Source of the DNA: Acidimicrobiia bacterium
GTDB lineage: Bacteria > Actinomycetota > Acidimicrobiia > IMCC26256 > PALSA-610
NCBI GenBank assembly: GCA_027494135.1
Contig: JAOSJK010000012.1
Span: 191,001-255,000 of the forward strand
Length of the DNA stretch: 64,000 nucleotides
Direction of reading: 5' to 3'
Part shown: in pieces, positions 28,625 to 38,087 of the stretch
Position numbering within the stretch: the stretch's first letter is position 1
Layout of the letters: the number at the start of each line of letters is the position of its first letter
Program-made: the position numbers and the translations under genes
Notes under the pieces: model-generated
Databases searched by the model: none
Told to the model about the DNA's origin: nothing
Seen by the model: the letters and a program-made list of their open reading frames with translations, nothing else

Positions 28625-29568
28625 AGCCCGCTCTCTCGTATGTCGAACTTGGCACGGACGACGTCGCCCAGGTAGTTGAGCGCCAGGACAGTTATGAAGA
28701 TCGCTATCGACGGTATGAAGACGATGTGGGGCGCGTCGCGCAGGTCGTTCCGCCCCAGGGCGATGATGTTCCCCCAAGAGGGTGTCGGCAGCTCCACTCC
28801 CAGCCCGAGGAGGGAGAGTCCGCCCTCGGCGACGATGACGACCGCCACTCCCAGGAGCGCGATCGAGAACATCGCCGGCAGGACGTTGGGCAGGACCTCC
28901 CTGAAGAGGATTCGGAAGCTCCTCGCACCCTGAGCCCTGGATGCGAGGACGAACTCCCGTTGCGCCCATGTGAGCGTGCTGGCCCTCGTGATCCGGGCGA
29001 TGATCGGCGTGGAGACGATCCCGAGCGCAATCACGAGCACGAGCACCGTGCTCAGGCGTACCCCACCCTCCTGGTTCGGGTCGCCCCTCAGGAAGGTGAC
29101 CAGGGCGAGGGCGAGCACCAGCTGCGGGAAGGCGAGCATGACGTCGAGGAGGCCGGTCAGCACGGTCTCCAGCCGCCCGCGGAAGTAGCCCGCGATCAGC
29201 CCGAAGAATCCGCCTATGAGCATGCCGGCGCCCACAGCGCCGACACTCACCTCGAGTGAAGCCCGCGTCCCCCAGGCGACCCTCGACAGCAGGTCGCGAC
29301 CGTTGCCGTCACCGCCGAAGACATGACCGTCGGTGAACGGCCCCTGCCGTGCGAGCGATGCGACGCTCTCGTTCAGGTTGTCGAGCGGCAGCAGCGGGAC
29401 CAGAAACGCCACCAGGACGACCATGATGAGCCATGCGGCTGCGAGCCATCCGGCAACTCCGATGCGCCTCGTGGGCGCCACCTCGAGCTCGGCCGTGGTC
29501 ACCTCGTCGAGCAGCACCTGCGTATCCACGCTCTGCGTGGACGCTTCGCTATTGGATGGCTCGGACAT
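28621..29568 (-). CDS. Peptide-type ABC permease, OppC/DppC-like
   Basis: A 315-aa inner-membrane permease with an acidic cytoplasmic N-terminus, an N-terminal helix WLAAAWLIMVVLVAFLVPLL and the family loop GTDGNGRDLLSR-type sequence FGGDGNGRDLLSRVAWG. The five-helix core contains the EAA coupling loop FVLASRAQGARSFRILFREVLPN in split form, and GVELPTPSWGNII. Its start lies within the preceding permease gene (20-base overlap), so the two are translationally coupled. Confidence 0.95.
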   Translation of the reverse strand: MSEPSNSEASTQSVDTQVLLDEVTTAELEVAPTRRIGVAGWLAAAWLIMVVLVAFLVPLLPLDNLNESVASLARQGPFTDGHVFGGDGNGRDLLSRVAWGTRASLEVSVGAVGAGMLIGGFFGLIAGYFRGRLETVLTGLLDVMLAFPQLVLALALVTFLRGDPNQEGGVRLSTVLVLVIALGIVSTPIIARITRASTLTWAQREFVLASRAQGARSFRILFREVLPNVLPAMFSIALLGVAVVIVAEGGLSLLGLGVELPTPSWGNIIALGRNDLRDAPHIVFIPSIAIFITVLALNYLGDVVRAKFDIRESGL

Positions 29569-30505
29569 GTCGTATCCGCGGGTCGAGGATGGAGTAGAGG
29601 ATGTCGACGAGGAAGTTGAGGATCACGTAGGCGGCACCGATCACGACGATGAACGACTGAACCGCCACATACTGCCGCGACAGGATCGCCTCGTAGATGA
29701 GACGCCCGATCCCGGGCAGCGAGAAGATGACCTCGATGACCACGGCGCCACCTATGAGCGTCCCGACGTTCAGGCCGGCCACCGTGAGCAGCGTGAGGCT
29801 CGACGGCCTCAGCGCGTGGCGCCACAGGATCCTACGGGGCCGCATTCCCTTTGCCTTGGCCATCGTGATGAAGTCTTCCTGGAGCGTCGCGATCATGTCG
29901 CTGCGCAGGAGCCGCATGTAGATCGCGATCTGACCCACCGCGAGGCTGAGCGCAGGCATGGCCATCCGCCTGAAGTGCTCCGCCTGGTCCTCCCCGAATG
30001 GTCGATACCCCGTGACAGGGAGCAGGTCGAGCTTCACCCCCAGGTAATAGGAGAGCAGCAGCGCTATGGCGAAGTTCGGCATCGCGAGCATGGCGAAGGC
30101 CGAGGTGTTCGCAGCCTTGTCGAATCTGCTCCCCGCCCTGTACGCGGTGGCGACTCCGACCGGTATGGCAACCGCGAGGGCCATGATCTGCGCGTAGGCC
30201 ATGAGCTGGAGCGAGACGGGCAGCGCCTCCTTCAGGTCCTTCGACACCGGCCGTGAGCTGGAGGTCGTGTAGTACTTGCCGAAGTCGCCGCGCACCAGCC
30301 CCGACAGCCAGTCCCAGTAGCGCGTGATCATCGGATCGTCGAGGTTGAGGTCTTCGCGGAGCGCCTGCCTCTGCTCGTCGCTCCCGAACGGGACGATCAC
30401 CTCGACCGGGTCGCCCGGCAGGAGGTTCATCAGCAGGAACGAGATGAACGTGACCAGCAGCAGCACCACGGTCAGCTGGACCAGCTTGCGGACGACGAAT
30501 CGCAC
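29549..30505 (-). CDS. Peptide-type ABC permease, OppB/DppB-like
   Basis: A 318-aa permease beginning MRFVVRKLVQLTVVLLLVTF with the family's LLPGDPVEVIV motif after the first helix. It has a large extracytoplasmic loop, five further helices and the coupling loop FITMAKAKGMRPRRILWRH. The C-terminus reads LVDILYSILDPRIR, a typical OppB ending. It follows the first binding-protein gene by 33 bases and completes a standard two-permease set. Confidence 0.95.
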   Translation of the reverse strand: MRFVVRKLVQLTVVLLLVTFISFLLMNLLPGDPVEVIVPFGSDEQRQALREDLNLDDPMITRYWDWLSGLVRGDFGKYYTTSSSRPVSKDLKEALPVSLQLMAYAQIMALAVAIPVGVATAYRAGSRFDKAANTSAFAMLAMPNFAIALLLSYYLGVKLDLLPVTGYRPFGEDQAEHFRRMAMPALSLAVGQIAIYMRLLRSDMIATLQEDFITMAKAKGMRPRRILWRHALRPSSLTLLTVAGLNVGTLIGGAVVIEVIFSLPGIGRLIYEAILSRQYVAVQSFIVVIGAAYVILNFLVDILYSILDPRIRHVRAIQ

Positions 30506-30538
30506 GGGTCTCCCTGGGTTCCCTTCGCTACCTGTCGC

Positions 30539-32217
30539 CTACTGCTCGACCCAGATCCCCATGACGGTGTGCCCGTTCCCCATGCCCGGGAACGGCTTGG
30601 ATCCGTCGGGCAGGTCGGGGCCCATGACGTCGTGAACCTCGGGCGCCGAGGCGATCACCCAGAGCGTCCACTGAGCCCAGAGGTCCCAGAGCTGCTCGGA
30701 GAATCGCCGGTTGAGATCCTGATAGATCTGCTCACGCTTGGCCGAATCGCCCTCCGAACGACCCTCCTCCAGGAGCCGGTCGATCTCCGGATCGGAGAAC
30801 TTGCCGAAGTTGACGGGCGATCCCGTGTGCCACCACACGTACTGGGAGTCGGGGTCGCCGCCGGGGTGGTTCCGCCACAGAATCGCGTTGAAGTCGCCGG
30901 CGATCGCTGTGCTGATCAGCTGTGCCTGCTCGATCTGGCCGAGTGTCACCTTTGCGCCGGCCGTCTCCGCGTACTCCTTCACCAGCTGGGCCGTCTCGAT
31001 TGTCGAGGTGTCGGGTGTGCTGATGAGCGCGAACTCGAAGGGGAGACCGGTCTCCTCTTCGTACTGCTTCACGAGCGCCTTCGCCTTGTCGGGGTCGTAC
31101 TCCGGGTAGCCGGCGTCTTCCAGGTAGCCCATGTTCCCCGGGCCGAAGGGTCCGCTCGCGTTCTGGAGGATCCCGAGGTTCCGGATCTCGTTGACTGCAT
31201 CTCGATCGATGGCATAAGCCATCGCCTGCCGCGCGATCAGGTTGTCGAACGGCGGCTTCGTGGCATTGAGCATCGCGTAGCCGACCTCGGCGTACTGGTC
31301 GGACTCGATCAGGTTCGCGTCACCCTGGTCGGCGAGCTCGCGGAGTGTCTTTATTGACTCCGGCCCGGAGGTGTGCATGACCGTGATCTCACCGGTCTCG
31401 AACGCATTGAGCCGCTGGGTGCCCTCCGGCATCGGTCGGTACTCGATCTCGTCGAGGTACGGGTAGGGCTGGTTCCAGTAGTCGGGGTTCCGCACAGCGG
31501 TCAGGTGGTCGTTCTGCTTCCACTCCTCCAACTTGAACGGTCCGGTCCCGATGAGGTTCGTGTCGCAGTGGTCGGGGTCGTCGAGCTGCGCCTGCGCGGA
31601 GATGCCGAACCGACCGTTCGAGTACATGTAGGCGCGGAAGGCCTGCCAGGGCACCTTGGTCGTAACGGTCAGGGTGAGGGGCCCGGTGACCTCGACAGTG
31701 TCGATGTTGTCGAAGACGAAGACGAACAGGAGCGGGCTGCGCCCCTCGTACTGCCCGCGGAAGGCGTCGATGTTGTTCTTGACGACCTCGGCGGTGAGAT
31801 CGCTGCCGTCGTGGAACTTGATCCCGTCGCGCAGGACGATCGTCCACTCGTCGGCGGTGTCGTTCGAGGTGATCGACTCGGCGAGGTACGGCACGTACTC
31901 GCCGTCGGCGTTGGGGACGGTGAGCGTGTCGTAGATCGTGCGGGCGACCTGGATACCCGCTATCGCGAGCTGCGCCTCGGGGAGGCACCACCCACCCCCG
32001 TTCTCGGCTTCCAGCCCGTACACGACCTTCCCGCCCGCCTGGGGCTCACCCGCGTCGGCCGTCGTTGTCGTGGCGTCGTCGTCCCCGATGTGGCGTCGTC
32101 GTCACCGCCACCTCCGCAGGCCGCCGCGACGAATGCGACGACCAGCACGAGCGCAGAGATCCTGCGCAGCGATCCGTGTCGACGCTTGAGAAGGGGCTTG
32201 CGAGCGAGGTGAGTCAT
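30539..32217 (-). CDS. Substrate-binding lipoprotein 1 of the peptide-type transporter (frame break)
   Basis: An OppA/DppA-family (SBP_bac_5) binding protein, about 559 aa. The lipoprotein signal LVLVVAFVAAAC ends at Cys about residue 29, then an Asp/Gly/Thr linker. The mature part starts VYGLEAENGGGWCLPEAQLA and contains the family block EWTIVLRDGIKFHDGSDLTAE, IGTGPFKLEEW and LNRRFSEQLWDLW. It ends PFPGMGNGHTVMGIWVEQ. The frame breaks in the CCCC at 32083-32086 inside the linker. It is the member placed directly before the permease genes. A CRP-type palindrome lies 24 bases upstream of the start. Confidence 0.92.
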
Positions 32218-32240
32218 GTTCCCCCGTCTGATTCCGGTGT

Positions 32241-32256
32241 TGTGACCGCCGTCACA
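32241..32256. promoter_or_regulatory. CRP/GlxR-type operator candidate before the first binding-protein gene
   Basis: TGTGACCGCCGTCACA fits the CRP consensus TGTGA-N6-TCACA perfectly. It is in the 93-base gap between the thiolase-like gene and the binding-protein gene, so it could mark an internal promoter for the transporter under carbon-source control. Its closeness to the start codon would suit repression. Confidence 0.6.
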
Positions 32257-32310
32257 GCGGCAGTGTAGCGAGGCACGGTATGGAAGCACCGCCCCGCTTG
32301 TCAATCGTGC

Positions 32311-33825
32311 TCAGCGGAGAGTCGCTGTGTTCAGAGTGCCCTCTCCATGGATCGTCTCGACCCTCGACGGGGCGAGCTCCACCTCGGAGCCCACGAGCTC
32401 GCGCCGCTCCCCTCTGCGAGCACCGCCCGGTCGTGGACCTTGGCGTAGCAGCGCTCGCCGCCGGGTAGGTCGCAGACGAGGAGGCCCCACTCGGGCTCGC
32501 CGTCCCGGCCGTGGACGACCGAGTACGCGGCAATGGTCGCCGCGCCCTCGTGCGACTCCGCGATCGTCCTTCTCTGAACTCCCCTTTCGACCTGCAGCGT
32601 CGTGCTCCCCGTCGGGACGGCGTCTCCTGGGGCCGTCGAGTAGACGCCGAAGGCGTGCTTCGTCATGTGCATGCCCACACCGCTCACCAGCCCGACCGAA
32701 CCCGGGTCGGCTCGGAGCGTCTCGACCATCGCAGCCACCGAGTGCGTCACGTAGTTGCTCGCCGGACCCCCGTGATACGGCAGGCCGCCCGTCACGGTCA
32801 GCGGTCGTGGGTCGTCTCCGCCCAGCCGCAGCGCGTCGCGAGCGAAGTTGAGACTGCCGGCGAAGCAGGAGTAGAGGTCGAGATGGGCGACGTCGTCGAC
32901 TCCGATTCCCGCAGCGTCGAGTGCCCGGGTGGCGGCCGCTGCCATCGCCGGCGACCGCCACAGCTCCGCGTGCTCGGCGACGTAGGTAGGCCCGACAGCG
33001 CTGCCCCATCCCCTCAGGTAGACGCGCTTGTCGGCGGGGACCCCGAGCGAGTCGGCCATCGCGTGGCTCGCCATGACCACTGCCGACGCCATGTCGACGT
33101 CCATTGCGGCGATCGTGTACTTGGTGTACGGGTAGCCGACCATCCGGTTGCCGGGCGTCGGCGTGACGATCTCTTCGGCCGTGCGCGCTACCCGGAACCA
33201 CGCGCGCGGATTGCCGGCCGCGACCTCCGTCATCGGCGCGAGCATCCGTCCCATGGCCCGGCGGTACTCGTCGAGATCGGTACCGAGATGAGCGCGCCGC
33301 GCGCTGTCGAAGAGGGCGAACGTCAGCCATGCCTGCCACACGTCGTGCGCGACCTCGGCCGGGTGGAACGGGGCCTCCCACGGGAACGGCCTCGCTTCAG
33401 GGGGAGCGTGCCCGAACGGGGGGCGCCTCGGCTCGCAGGAAGTATGCCCTCGCCGTGGCGATCGCCTCGGCGCCGACCACGAGCGCCAGGTCGAGATCGT
33501 CGCGGAGCATCGCCTCGGCAGCGCCGTCGAGGAGCAGCTGAGGTGTAGTGCCGCCGATCCCCGAATACAGTCCGTGACGTGGGTTGATGCCGAGTCGCGA
33601 CGAGAGGCGACCCACAGCGTCGTCGTACTGCCAGGTCTGGCAGTACACGACCTGGAGGCTCTCGACGCGCTCGAGCAGACCGGGGGCGCCGGCGTCGTGC
33701 GCCGCTGCCCGGGCGACGTCCTCCCACATGGCGAGCGGTTCGGGGGCCCCTTCCTCGCCGACATCTTCCGGATGCCAGGTGCGTGCCCCGACTCCTATGA
33801 GGCACGGGGTACGCGGGTCGATCAC
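32311..33825 (-). CDS. Thiolase-like (acetyl-CoA acetyltransferase family) protein (frame breaks)
   Basis: A thiolase-superfamily protein, about 505 aa. It starts GTG (IDPRTPCLIGVGARTWHPEDV), then DLALVVGAEAIATARAYFL, VPADKRVYLRGWGSAVGPTY, VDDVAHLDLYSCFAGSLNFA and GGLPYHGGPASNYVTHSVAAM; the NH-and-GG elements are those of the C-terminal thiolase half. A C-terminal extension of about 120 residues ends GEGTLNTATLR. Frame breaks lie in the six-G run at 33418-33423 and in CCCC at 32409-32412. Family relatives are annotated as acetyl-CoA acetyltransferases of lipid degradation; the classical active-site Cys is not at its usual place. It follows the enoyl-CoA hydratase gene by 22 bases. Confidence 0.85.
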
Positions 33826-33847
33826 CCGCCACCGCCGGCCGATGCCA

Positions 33848-34657
33848 TCACCGTCCCCGCCAGACCGGGGGGCGCTTCTCGGCGAAGGCCTTCGGGCCCT
33901 CTCGGGCGTCCTCGGTGCCGAAGACCCGCGCCGAGATCCTGTTCTCGTTCTCGTACGCGTCGAGCAGGTTCATGCTCATGCCCTCGAGGACGCTCTGCTT
34001 GGTGGCCTGCACGGCGAGCGGAGCGTTCGCGGTGATCCGCAGCGCGTACTCGCGCGCCTTCGCGAGGACCTGCTCGCGAGGGACCACTGCGTTCAGCAGG
34101 CCCATCTCCAGGGCTCGGTGCGCGGGGATGAGATCGGCGCAGAGCAGGAGCTCCATCGCGGGGGGAACGCCACCTGTCGCGGAAGACGGGCGGTCGTGCC
34201 GCCCCCTGCGAAGAGCCCCCGCTTAGGCTCCATCACCGCGAACTGCGCCTCCGGACAGGCCACACGGATGTCGGCGCCGCCGAGCATCTCCATGCCGCCG
34301 GCCACGCAGAAGCCGTTCACAGCGGCGATCACGGGCTTGTGCAGCTCGAAGTCGCGCAGCACGGCCTTCAGGCCGTCGTCGAGGCGGTAGCCGTCGACCT
34401 CCTCGACGCCGTCCTCGGAGATCCGCTGCATCAGCCTGGTGATCTCCGGGATGTAGAGCTTGAGGTCGCCCCCCGTGAAGAACGCGTCACCGACCCCCCG
34501 TGACCATCGCCACCCATGCGTCGTCGTCGTCGCGGAACCTCTCCCATGCCTCCCGTAGGAGCTTGAAGTGCTCCATGTCGGCCGAATTGCGCGCCTCGGG
34601 CCGGTCGATCGTGATGAGCACGACGTGGTCGACGTCTCGCTCGTAGTGAACGGGCAT
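33848..34657 (-). CDS. Enoyl-CoA hydratase/isomerase family protein (two frame breaks)
   Basis: A crotonase-fold enzyme, about 270 aa. The start ATG at 34657 gives MPVHYERDVDHVVLITIDRP, a typical first strand. It continues FFTGGDLKLYIPEI, HKPVIAAVNGFCVAGGMEMLGG for the oxyanion hole, VMEPKRGLFAGGGTTARLPR, and AMELLLCADLIPAHRALEMGL. Three frames are used; the breaks lie in the C run at 34494-34499 and the G run at 34160-34165, one base each. It sits between two binding-protein genes (18 bases downstream of the second) and is co-directional with the thiolase-like gene, with which it could form part of a CoA-thioester degradation route. Confidence 0.9.
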
Positions 34658-34675
34658 CAGGATCCCCTCCGCTCC

Positions 34676-36334
34676 CTACTGGTCGACCCAGATGCCCGTG
34701 ACCTGGTGACCGTCGGAGAGACCCGGGAACGGCTTCGATCCGTCCGGTAGATCGGGGCCCAGAACCCCGTGGACGTCGGGGGCCGAGGCGATCACCCACA
34801 GCGTCCACTGCGACCACACGTTCCAGACCTGGTCGGCGAAGCGCCGGTTCATCTCCTCGTAGATGGTGGTCCGCTTCGCCGGGTCGGTCTCGACGCGGCC
34901 CTCGTCGAGGAGCCGGTCGATCTCCGGATCGGCGATCCTCCCGAAGTTGACGGGCGACGAGCTGTGCCACCACACGTACTGGAGGTCGGGGTCACCGCCG
35001 GGGTGGTTGCGCCACAGGTCGCTCTGGAAGTTGCCTGCGATGGCGTCGTCGATCTCGCGGGCCTGGTCGACCGTCTTCAGCTCGACCTGCATCCCGGCGG
35101 CCTCGGCCATCTCCTTCCAGAGCTGCGACGTCGCCTGGGCGTCGGCATCGGCGTTGTTCGTCAGCGTGAAGGCGAGCGGTTCGCCCGTCTCCTCCTCATA
35201 CCGGGCGACCAGGTCCTTGGCCTTGGCGAGGTCGTGCTCGGGGAAGCCGGTGTCCTCGAGATAGCCGACGGAGCCGGGAGCGAAGGGACCGCTCGCGTTG
35301 GTCAGGACGTTCTTCGTGCGGATCTCGCGGAGCGCGCCGCGGTCGACGGCGTAGGCCAGGGCCCTGCGGGCGAGGATGTTGTCGAACGGCGGCTTGCTCG
35401 CATTCATCATCATGTACGCGACCTCGCCGTACTCCGTCCCCTCGACCAGGTCGACGTCACCGCTCTCGGCCAGGCCTCGCAGAGTGTCGATGCTGAGGGC
35501 GTTGTTGGTGTGGATCACCTGGACCTCGCCCGACTCCAGGGAGTTCACCCGCTGCTCGCCTTCGGGGATGGGCCTGAACTCGATCGAGTCGAGGTAGGGG
35601 TACGGCTGGTTCCAGTAGTCGGTGTTGCGTTCGGCGGTGAAGTGGTCGTTGACCTGCCACTCGGTCTTCACGAACGGACCGGTTCCCACCAGGTCCTCGT
35701 CGCAGTGGTCGGCGTCGTCGAGCTGGGCCTGTCCCATGATCCCCATCCGCCCGTTCGCGTACAGGTAGGCCGGGAAGGCGGGCCACGGCGTCTTGGTGGT
35801 CACCACCACTGTCAGGGGCCCGGTCACCTCGACGGTGTCGATGTTCTCGTACACGAAGATGAACAGGAGCGGGCTCCGGTTGGCGTACTGGCCGCGGTAG
35901 GCGTCGATGTTGTTCTTGACGACCTCGGCGGTGAGGGCGCTCCCGTCGTGGAACGTGACGCCCTCAGGGAGCTCGACGGTCCACTCGTCGTACGTCGCGT
36001 TCGACGTCACCGACTCGGCCAGGTACGGGACGTACTCGCCGTCGGCATTCGGCAGCGTCAAGGTGTCGTACACCGCACGCGCTATCTGGATCCCACCGAT
36101 CGCGAGCTGCGCCTCCGGCAGGCACCACCCGCCGCTGGTCTCGGCCTCCACCGCGTACACGACCGAGCCACCCGGCACCGGCTCTCCTGCGTCCTGGGTC
36201 GTGGGCGTGTCGTCGTCGCCCTCCGACGTCGTGTCGCCGCCGCCGCAGGCTGCGAACACGAGGGTGCCCACGACGGCCACCGAGACGAGCTTCGACAGCC
36301 GCCGCGACGAAATGAGCTCGTGCGTGCGCCTCAC
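34676..36334 (-). CDS. Substrate-binding lipoprotein 2 (OppA/DppA-like)
   Basis: An intact 552-aa paralogue with signal VAVVGTLVFAAC (Cys about residue 28) and linker GDDDTPTTQDAGEPVPGG. The mature N-terminus is VYAVEAETSGGWCLPEAQLA. Shared blocks are ANRSPLLFIFVYENIDTVE, DADHCDEDLVGTGPF, and SSSPVNFGRIADPEIDRLL. The two mature cysteines match those of the other four members. It is the next gene upstream of the hydratase gene and has no permease of its own. Confidence 0.95.
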   Translation of the reverse strand: MRRTHELISSRRLSKLVSVAVVGTLVFAACGGGDTTSEGDDDTPTTQDAGEPVPGGSVVYAVEAETSGGWCLPEAQLAIGGIQIARAVYDTLTLPNADGEYVPYLAESVTSNATYDEWTVELPEGVTFHDGSALTAEVVKNNIDAYRGQYANRSPLLFIFVYENIDTVEVTGPLTVVVTTKTPWPAFPAYLYANGRMGIMGQAQLDDADHCDEDLVGTGPFVKTEWQVNDHFTAERNTDYWNQPYPYLDSIEFRPIPEGEQRVNSLESGEVQVIHTNNALSIDTLRGLAESGDVDLVEGTEYGEVAYMMMNASKPPFDNILARRALAYAVDRGALREIRTKNVLTNASGPFAPGSVGYLEDTGFPEHDLAKAKDLVARYEEETGEPLAFTLTNNADADAQATSQLWKEMAEAAGMQVELKTVDQAREIDDAIAGNFQSDLWRNHPGGDPDLQYVWWHSSSPVNFGRIADPEIDRLLDEGRVETDPAKRTTIYEEMNRRFADQVWNVWSQWTLWVIASAPDVHGVLGPDLPDGSKPFPGLSDGHQVTGIWVDQ

Positions 36335-36403
36335 GGTGTCCCCTTCCGACGGTGCCCGATCCGGAGAACCTACCCCCGGTCGCAGCCCGTGCGGCGGACG
36401 GCT

Positions 36404-38061
36404 CTACCCCTCCACCCAGAGGCCGTCCACGGCGTGCCCGTTGGCCAACCCCGGTAGGGGCCCCGACCCGTCCGGCAGGTCGGGCCCGAGGAGCCCGTGG
36501 ACGTTCACGTCGGTCGCGTTGGCCCACAGGGTCCAGAAGCTCCACAGGTCGTAGAGCTGCTCGGCGAATCTCCGGTTCAGGTCCTGGTAGATCTGCTCGC
36601 GCTTCTCCGGATCGGGCTCGGATCGACCCTCGTCGAGGAGCCGGTCGATCTCCGGGTCGGAGAACTTGCCGAAGTTGACCGGGGACCCGGTGTGCCACCA
36701 CACGTACTGCGTGTCGGGATCGCCTCCGGGGTGGTTCCGCCAGCCGGTCGCCTGGAAGTTGCCGGCGATAGCGTCGTTGATGCCCTGCGACTGGTCGACG
36801 ACCTTGCTGTCGACCTTGACGCCGGCCTTCTCGACCATCTCGATGAAGAACTGCGCGCCCTCCTGGGCGTCCGGCTCGGCGCCGTGGCTGAGGGTGAACC
36901 GGAACTCGAGCCCTGTCTCCTCCTCGTACTGGGCGACCAGCTCCTTGGCCTTCTCCAGGTCGAACTGCGGTAGCCCGGTGTCCTCCAGATAGCCCATGTT
37001 GCCGGGAGCGAACGGGCCGCTCGCCTTCGTGAGCACCCCCTTGTTGCGGACCTCGTTCTGCGTGTCGAGGTCGATCGCGTACGCGATCGCTCGCCTCGCG
37101 AGGATGTTGTCGAACGGCGGTTTGGCGGTGTTGACCAATAGGTAACCGGTCTCGGTGAACTCGTCGGTCTCGTAGAGCTGGACGTCTCCGGAGTCGGCGA
37201 TCTCGCGAAGATCGGAGATGGCGAGCGCGCTCGAGGTCTGCATCGCGTCGATCTCGCCGCTCTGGATGGAGTTGACCATCTGCGTGGCGTCGGGCATCGG
37301 GCGGTACTCGATCTCATCGAGGTACGGGAGCCCCGGCTTCCAGTAGTCGGGGTTCTTCACGACCGTCAGATGGTCGTTCTGGCGCCAATCGTCGAGCATG
37401 AACGGACCGGTCCCGATGAGGTTCGTGTCGCAGTGGTCGGCGTCATCGAGCTGCGCCTGCGCGGAGATCCCGAAGCGCGCATTGGAGAACAGGTATGCCG
37501 GGAACGCTACCCACGGCACCTTCGTGGTCACGACAACAGTCATGGGGTCCGTCACCTCGACGGTGTCGACGTTGTCGAATACGAAGACGAAGAGCAGGGG
37601 TGACGCGCCGGGTACGCGCCACGGAACGCGTCGAGGTTGTTCTTGACCACCTCCGCGGTCAAGTCGCTGCCGTCGTGGAACTTGATTCCCTCGCGCACCT
37701 CGATCGTCCACTCGTCGTAGGTGTCGTTGGGTGTGACCGACTTCGCGAGGTACGGGACGTACTCACCGTCGGCGTTCGGGACGGTCAAGTAGTCGTAGAT
37801 CGAGCGCGCAATCTGCATCCCCGCTGCCGCGAGCTGCGCCTCCGGCAGGCACCAGCCACCGGAGTTCTCCGCCTCGAGGCCGTAGACGACCTTGCCGCCG
37901 GGGGTCGGCTCGCCCGAGGCGGCGGTCGTCTCGCTTCCTCCGGAGTCCGGAGCACCTGTGTCGTCGCCGTCGTCGCCACCGCCGCATGCCGCTGCGAGGA
38001 GGGCGAGGACGACGACCAGCGCCGCCGCTCGAAGGCCACGGGTGGTACGTGAGAGCGTCAT
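36404..38061 (-). CDS. Substrate-binding lipoprotein 3 (OppA/DppA-like; frame break)
   Basis: A paralogue of about 552 aa. The start at 38061 gives MTLSRTTRGLRAAALVVVLALLAAAC, a lipoprotein signal; linker GGGDDGDDTGAPDSGGSETT follows, then VYGLEAENSGGWCLPEAQLA. One base is missing near 37600-37604; joined, it reads FRGAYPARSPLLFVFVFDNVDTVE. It continues DADHCDTNLIGTGPF and TGSPVNFGKFSDPEIDRLL and ends ANGHAVDGLWVEG. The gap to member 2 is 69 bases. Confidence 0.93.
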
Positions 38062-38087
38062 GGATGCCTCCGTTGTCGCGTCCTCTG

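Noticed and set aside
32041-32120. GACGACGACGCCAC repeats as a regulatory or CRISPR-like repeat
   Set aside because: They encode the Asp/Thr linker after the lipoprotein signal; similar linkers occur in the other four paralogues.
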